This document shows, piece by piece, positions 59,396 through 63,063 of a stretch of DNA of 63,063 bases. Within the stretch, counting starts at the first letter, position 1; every line of letters starts with the position of its first letter. The DNA comes from Armatimonadota bacterium (GTDB taxonomy: Bacteria > Armatimonadota > Fimbriimonadia > Fimbriimonadales > Fimbriimonadaceae). The translations under genes and the position numbers were made by a program. The DNA is taken from NCBI GenBank assembly GCA_020161505.1, contig JAIUNY010000017.1, positions 1-63,063 of the forward strand, given 5' to 3'. A model generated the notes under the pieces. It saw only the letters and a program-made list of their open reading frames with translations. It did not search any database and had not been told where the DNA came from.

Positions 59396-60835
59396 ATGCA
59401 CGCGGAAATTCTGATTGGCGGCGTCTTCTACGGAGGCCCCTGCGACCAGAGCATCGGCAAAACGCGCCACGATAATCCGGTCACCGGACGCATGGTCGGC
59501 AGTGCCGCCGAAGCAGGATGGGCAGAGGTTTCCGCTGCACTGGATGCCACAAAGGAGGCGTTTTCCACGTGGCGGTTTTCCCCTCGCGAGGATCGATCCG
59601 CACTGCTGCTCCGCATCGCCGAGGCGTTGCGGGAGCGACGACAGGAGTTCGCCGAACTTCTGCGCGATGAGCTCGCCAAGCCGATCAGCCTGGCCTACGC
59701 CGAAGTCGATCGAGCCGCGATCACGTTCGAAATCGCCTCGCGGGAGGCTTCGACTTTTGGTCTTCCGGAGCCGGTGGATGTCTCGCTGGATCCCCGCTCG
59801 GACGGGGTGAACGTGATGGTCACGCGCCGCCCGCTTGGCCCGATTCTCGGCATTGTCCCCGCGAACTGGCCGCTGAATCTGGCCGCGCACAAGATCGCGC
59901 CTGCCCTCGCCAGCGGGAACACGATTCTGATCAAGGCCCCCAGCATCGGCACTCTCTCAACTCTGAGGCTCTGCCGATTGATTCACGAAGCCGGCTGCCC
60001 GGATGGAGTGGTCAACGCCATCGGATGCGTCCCCGCGCTTGCACAGAAAGCCGCACAAGATCCCCGAATCGCCAAACTCAGCTTCACCGGATCACCCAAA
60101 GTGGGATGGATGCTCCGCGATCTGTTGCCGCGACTGCCGATGACTCTAGAACTCGGTGGTGATGCGACCGCCGTGGTTGCAGAAGACGCCGATCTCGATT
60201 ATGCGGTTTCCAAACTGATTCCCAGCGCATTCGGTTTTGCCGGTCAAGTGTGCATCAGCACGCAGCATCTTCTTGTGCATCGTTCGGTTTACGATTCTTT
60301 TGTTTCTTCTTTCGTTGCCGCCTCGGAGGCGCTCACCATGAGTGATCCGACCGATTCCGGCTGTCTCTGCGGTCCCCTGATGACTCCAGAAGCCGCCGAG
60401 AAAGTGATGGAGTGGATCGACGAGGCGGAGGCCGCGGGAGCGCGTGTGTTGTGCGGAGGAAACCGGGTCGGCGGCTATGTCGAGCCCACCGTGATGGAAG
60501 GAGTCACCCGAGCGGTTCGACTCGGATGCGACGAAGTTTTCGGGCCTGTGGTGACGATTCAGCCCTACGATGAACCTGAGGCGATCGTGACCTGGGTCAA
60601 TACGAGTCGCTACGGCATCCATGCGGCGGTGTTCTCGTCAAACCACCAACTGATCGACTTGCTTGATTGCGAGCTTCAAGTGGGCGGCTTGATCGTCAAT
60701 GACTCCCCGAGCCTGCGCTTCGACGCCATGCCCTACGGGGGTATCAAGGAATCCGGCATGGGTCGCGAAGGTATCCGCTCCGCCATGCTCTCGATGACCG
60801 AGGTGCACACCGTCGTGACTGGTTGGACAACCTAG
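59396..60835 (+). CDS. Aldehyde dehydrogenase family protein
   Basis: A 479-residue NAD(P)-dependent aldehyde dehydrogenase. RPLGPILGIVPANWPLNLAAHKIAPALASGN, SFTGSPKVGW, LELGGDATAVV (general base Glu) and FGFAGQVCISTQ (catalytic Cys) are all in place, as is the C-terminal EVFGPVVTI and MPYGGIKESGMGREG. Asn in PANWPLN stabilises the thiohemiacetal. Close to succinate-semialdehyde or glyceraldehyde-3-phosphate dehydrogenase-like branches; substrate not predicted. The hairpin GTGAC..GGTTG..CAACC..GTCAC spans its stop (60816-60843) and may stop transcription. Confidence 0.9.
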   Translation: MHAEILIGGVFYGGPCDQSIGKTRHDNPVTGRMVGSAAEAGWAEVSAALDATKEAFSTWRFSPREDRSALLLRIAEALRERRQEFAELLRDELAKPISLAYAEVDRAAITFEIASREASTFGLPEPVDVSLDPRSDGVNVMVTRRPLGPILGIVPANWPLNLAAHKIAPALASGNTILIKAPSIGTLSTLRLCRLIHEAGCPDGVVNAIGCVPALAQKAAQDPRIAKLSFTGSPKVGWMLRDLLPRLPMTLELGGDATAVVAEDADLDYAVSKLIPSAFGFAGQVCISTQHLLVHRSVYDSFVSSFVAASEALTMSDPTDSGCLCGPLMTPEAAEKVMEWIDEAEAAGARVLCGGNRVGGYVEPTVMEGVTRAVRLGCDEVFGPVVTIQPYDEPEAIVTWVNTSRYGIHAAVFSSNHQLIDLLDCELQVGGLIVNDSPSLRFDAMPYGGIKESGMGREGIRSAMLSMTEVHTVVTGWTT

Positions 60836-60865
60836 GGGTCACGAGTCTCTTCGCCCACCCTCCGC

Positions 60866-61219
60866 TCAGACGGAAACCGGATCCGCCTTGCCACTAGAAA
60901 TTGCAGTCAAGACGCAGACGGTGAGGAATGCCAGCAACAGACTAACCGCGAAAACAACGAGTATCTCGTCAACTATCAGTAGATGGTTCGACGCGAACTT
61001 GACCACAACCTATATGGATGCATACAGAGCAAGAGCGATGGCAAGGAGTGCCTTGGCATTCTCACTTCGTATTGGCATGCTGAAGAACGAGAGCAAAAGC
61101 ACGGCAGGTGTACCGAAGCAGAACACTGCAGGAAGGGCAATTAGGGCACCACTACGGTAGGTGAGATAACTTAAGCCGACGAAAAGTGATGCTGAAAAGA
61201 TGCAAATAAAAACCTTCAT
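60866..61219 (-). pseudogene. Small multi-helix membrane protein with in-frame TAG
   Basis: The open part (61010-61219) encodes 69 residues with two to three helices (ICIFSASLFVGLSYL, LIALPAVFCFGTPAVLLLSFF, ALLAIALALYASI) and ends in TAG at 61010-61012. In the same frame 47 more codons follow, including another hydrophobic helix (LLIVDEILVVFAVSLLLAFLTVCVLTAI), to TGA at 60866-60868. The gene may once have been about 117 residues, or the short form may be functional. Its ATG overlaps the stop of the upstream gene (ATGA). Family not recognised. Confidence 0.5.
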
Positions 61220-61605
61220 GTTAAGCCTCGCTCTTTCGAGAGGTGCGTGCCAATGATCAGCCCAATCGGTAACGGCAGGGTAAATACTATCGAGAAAAAC
61301 AAACCGTCAACGACTGAAAACTCGTCAGTGAATCCATTAAGCACCGTGCTGATGAAGAGAAGACAAAGAATAGTCGTTGTTAGAATTGCGATAGCGCTAC
61401 TCTGAGGACTTCTTGCGTACCAGTAGATAGGTGCGGCGAGAACCAGACTGTATATAAAGGCGTCCAGGAAAACTCCAACGCCTCCGACATGCCCCCAATT
61501 GTTTACGAAAGGACTCCGAACAATTGAGACGAAGATATAAGACAGGAAGACGCACGAGACCAGTACTGACCATCGTTTAACTGAACGAAATTTGTCTACT
61601 GACAT
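61216..61605 (-). CDS. Small multi-helix membrane protein
   Basis: A 129-residue protein with four hydrophobic helices: WSVLVSCVFLSYIFVSIV, GVFLDAFIYSLVLAAPIYWYA, AIAILTTTILCLLFISTVL and VDGLFFSIVFTLPLPIGLIIGT. Family not recognised. GGAGA lies 6 nt before the ATG at 61605, one nt after the prepilin stop. Third gene of a tight four-gene minus-strand cluster that is visibly AT-richer than its surroundings. Confidence 0.65.
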   Translation of the reverse strand: MSVDKFRSVKRWSVLVSCVFLSYIFVSIVRSPFVNNWGHVGGVGVFLDAFIYSLVLAAPIYWYARSPQSSAIAILTTTILCLLFISTVLNGFTDEFSVVDGLFFSIVFTLPLPIGLIIGTHLSKERGLT

Positions 61606-61606
61606 G

Positions 61607-62206
61607 CTACTCTCCCCAGTAGTCAGTAAAGTCAATTGTCTGACCATCTTGCCCGCAGCGCGAACCCGCATATCTTTGTTGCACAGATCCATCGAGCTTC
61701 AGTCGGCTCAACTGGCCACAAAACTGTGACTCACCCAATGAAATCGAAGTAGCCCTACCTGGTGAGAACATCCAGGCACTGTTTCCGGGATACATCCTCA
61801 TCCAGTCATCCTGCCTCAGGCCATTGTCGTTTATGGTTGGATAACTGCTCTTGAACTCGTGTGGATCGGCGCTTCGACCGTATTGAGCAAATTTCCGCGC
61901 CCTAAATCGATTTCCCCAACCATCAATTGTGCGATCAAGCGAGGATACAGCAATCGCAGCTGGTACAAGACGCGCGTCGACCAGCGGTCGAATGGACTCA
62001 TCGAATCTGTCGTCATTCAGATCCAGGTACATTTGGCGCGCTAGCCCCATTTGCCTTAGATTTCCAATGTCACTTGTGGCAAATGCCTCGGCTTTTGCTT
62101 TAGTTAGAACAGGAAAGGTGATGGCAGCGATTGCCATCACCACCATCACAACCACAAGTATCTCGACAAGGCTGAATGCAGACTTGTGTAAGTTGTTGCA
62201 CGACAT
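61607..62206 (-). CDS. Atypical prepilin-type protein
   Basis: A 199-residue pseudopilin. After a ten-residue leader (SCNNLHKSA) the motif FSLVEILVVVMVVMAIAAITFPVLTKAKAEAFATSDIGNLRQMGLA follows. It uses F-S-L-V-E in place of the F-T-L-I-E of the other four copies, and is the shortest with a complete motif. The Ser/Val form is still a legitimate cleavage site. It lies 18 nt after the Cys-rich protein gene and 1 nt before the next gene, so all are co-translated. Confidence 0.85.
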   Translation of the reverse strand: MSCNNLHKSAFSLVEILVVVMVVMAIAAITFPVLTKAKAEAFATSDIGNLRQMGLARQMYLDLNDDRFDESIRPLVDARLVPAAIAVSSLDRTIDGWGNRFRARKFAQYGRSADPHEFKSSYPTINDNGLRQDDWMRMYPGNSAWMFSPGRATSISLGESQFCGQLSRLKLDGSVQQRYAGSRCGQDGQTIDFTDYWGE

Positions 62207-62224
62207 ACGTGAGACTCCGACAAT

Positions 62225-62557
62225 CTATGGCGAGCAGCTTCCGGCCGGGCACTGGGGTAGCCCCCCGAAAGCCCAGCAACACTTTCCAGTTAGTGTCCAG
62301 TTTGTGCACTGATAGCTGGTTCCATTGGTATGGCTGAGTGTGATCTTTGTCCGCTGGTATTCAGGGTCGCGCATGAAGGTACTGCATCCATTGTTAGAGT
62401 TTTTGCAAGCAAGCTCTGTTTCTTCGAGCTCGTTCACAACGGCGCCACAGGGTGGCGTTTGGAGCGGCGGCGGGCCGTCCGCTCGCGCACTCTGGGAGGG
62501 GACAACGCCAACAAGGGCTATACTGGCAAGTGTGGCAAGAAAGAGTAAGTTTTTCAT
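62225..62557 (-). CDS. Secreted Cys-rich small protein
   Basis: A 110-residue protein: a signal peptide (MKNLLFLATLASIALVGVV..SARA) and a mature part of about 85 residues with eight Cys (in PPCGAV, LACKN, NGCST, YQCTN, GKCCW, PQCPAG, SCSP). The spacing fits four disulfides. It begins with a Pro-rich segment and ends in CSP. Family not recognised. AAGGAGA lies 7 nt before the ATG at 62557. It is the first gene of the four-gene cluster and has a structured leader upstream. Confidence 0.68.
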   Translation of the reverse strand: MKNLLFLATLASIALVGVVPSQSARADGPPPLQTPPCGAVVNELEETELACKNSNNGCSTFMRDPEYQRTKITLSHTNGTSYQCTNWTLTGKCCWAFGGLPQCPAGSCSP

Positions 62558-62601
62558 ATATCTTCTCCTTACACTCTCTATGCTACACGAAGTTTTGATG
62601 A

Positions 62602-62645
62602 TTGGTACCCCCCCTGACATATCTGGTATTTTTACCGGGTACCAA
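62602..62645 (-). promoter_or_regulatory. Dyad-rich leader or operator of the Cys-rich/prepilin operon
   Basis: TTGGTACCC (62602-62610) and GGGTACCAA (62637-62645) are a perfect 9-bp inverted repeat separated by 26 nt. The spacer holds a second hairpin, GGTA-TTTT-TACC (62625-62636). On the minus strand this lies 45-88 nt before the start of the Cys-rich protein. It may be an operator, a structured RNA leader or a regulatory RNA; no known riboswitch class fits. Confidence 0.5.
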
Positions 62646-62793
62646 CAGTCGGCTCGTCTACGAATCGAATACAGGGAACGGTCGGGGATCCGCGATTTAG
62701 CGAAATCTCCTTCGGTCAATACCCTCCCCGGTGTATGCTTAGAGAATATTCATCTCAGATTTCCGGACACCACCGGCGATCGGCTGCATTCCT

Positions 62794-63063
62794 ATGTCTA
62801 ACCAAGTCCACATCTTCGACACCACCCTCCGCGACGGAGAGCAAAGCCCCGGCGTCCACCTGGACATGGAGCAGAAGCTCAAGATTGGCCATGCCCTGGT
62901 CGATCTTGGCGTCAACATCATCGAAGCAGGCTTCCCGATCTCCTCGCCCGGAGACTTTGAGAGCGTCCACACCCTGGCTCGCGAACTCAAAGGGGTCACG
63001 ATTTGCGCTCTCACCCGGGCCGTGGCGAAAGACATCGAATGCGCCGCCGAAGCTCTGAAACCC
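62794..63063 (+). CDS. leuA: 2-isopropylmalate synthase, N-terminal part (runs off the window)
   Basis: The first 90 codons are visible. [20 protein letters not shown] is the catalytic and metal-binding R-D-G-E-Q motif shared by 2-isopropylmalate, homocitrate and citramalate synthases; [20 protein letters not shown] follows and fits LeuA best. The enzyme condenses acetyl-CoA and 2-oxoisovalerate in leucine synthesis. The ATG at 62794 matches the family start. The regulatory domain and the gene's end are outside the window. Confidence 0.88.
   Translation, partial: MSNQVHIFDTTLRDGEQSPGVHLDMEQKLKIGHALVDLGVNIIEAGFPISSPGDFESVHTLARELKGVTICALTRAVAKDIECAAEALKP

Noticed and set aside
52897-61012. TAG as a recoded sense codon, suggested by two interrupted frames
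   Set aside because: Many intact genes in the window end in TAG (for example lon, surE, the Mpa-like ATPase, the PilZ gene, DUF433), so TAG is an ordinary stop here. The two cases are better explained as nonsense mutations or base errors.
1-63063. CRISPR arrays, phage or integrase modules
   Set aside because: No regularly spaced direct repeats, cas genes, integrase or phage structural genes were recognised. Only the left-edge transposase fragment points to mobility.

Overview
The window reads as a chromosomal segment of a GC-rich bacterium of the phylum Armatimonadota, most likely near Fimbriimonadia. This is inferred from gene content, not from a marker search. It carries several prepilin-type proteins ending in a G-D-x-H/D-G-H motif, paired STN-like envelope proteins, an Mpa/ARC-type ring ATPase outside Actinobacteria, a complete Mrp antiporter operon, and many start codons preceded at about 6 nt by a TANNNT hexamer. 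There are about 63 protein genes, one tRNA-Val, one clear IS end and no CRISPR array.

Layout. 1-207: end of an IS3-type element against a hairpin repeat. 208-7235: alkyltransferase-like protein, amidohydrolase, pseudopilins, an LCP cell-wall ligase, YdeI-, BON- and YceI-family proteins. 7236-10759: a DUF2779 nuclease, peptidase E, tRNA-Val, a redoxin, DUF2087. 10846-17152: phosphate-linked genes (pstB, phoX) around cutC and pckA. 17306-20498: a tight operon rpoZ-dnaJ-prmA-rsmE. 20552-25616: an SRAP protein and two large paralogous STN-type secretory proteins. 25817-31399: mnhABCDEFG in canonical order. 31409-33868: an ABM monooxygenase and a GH78 rhamnosidase, followed by a structured-RNA candidate with a terminator. 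34141-37098: small proteins, a GAF histidine kinase, lgt. 37175-43479: proteostasis and repair genes (hsp20, lon, surE, a YCII doublet, an Mpa-like ATPase). 43729-50216: gcvT, TPR proteins, and a PilZ and a GGDEF protein that together suggest cyclic-di-GMP signalling. 50217-55030: an oxidoreductase, an ECF42-like sigma factor with its DGPF partner interrupted by a stop codon, an ABC-2 permease and a prepilin. 55153-60835: a degenerate ADP-ribosylglycohydrolase, mutY, pyrF, an aldehyde dehydrogenase. 60866-62557: an AT-richer four-gene operon of a Cys-rich secreted protein, an atypical prepilin and two small membrane proteins. 62794 to the end: the start of leuA.

The most unusual points are: (i) a family of dispersed palindromic repeats, one cluster of which lies in frame inside mutY and encodes about 80 extra residues; (ii) the four-gene Cys-rich/prepilin/membrane operon with a dyad-rich leader; (iii) a recurrent TANNNT-N6-ATG arrangement that predicts leaderless transcription; (iv) the interrupted DGPF gene beside its sigma factor; (v) an RNA polymerase omega subunit with a long acidic tail; and (vi) structured intergenic RNA candidates.
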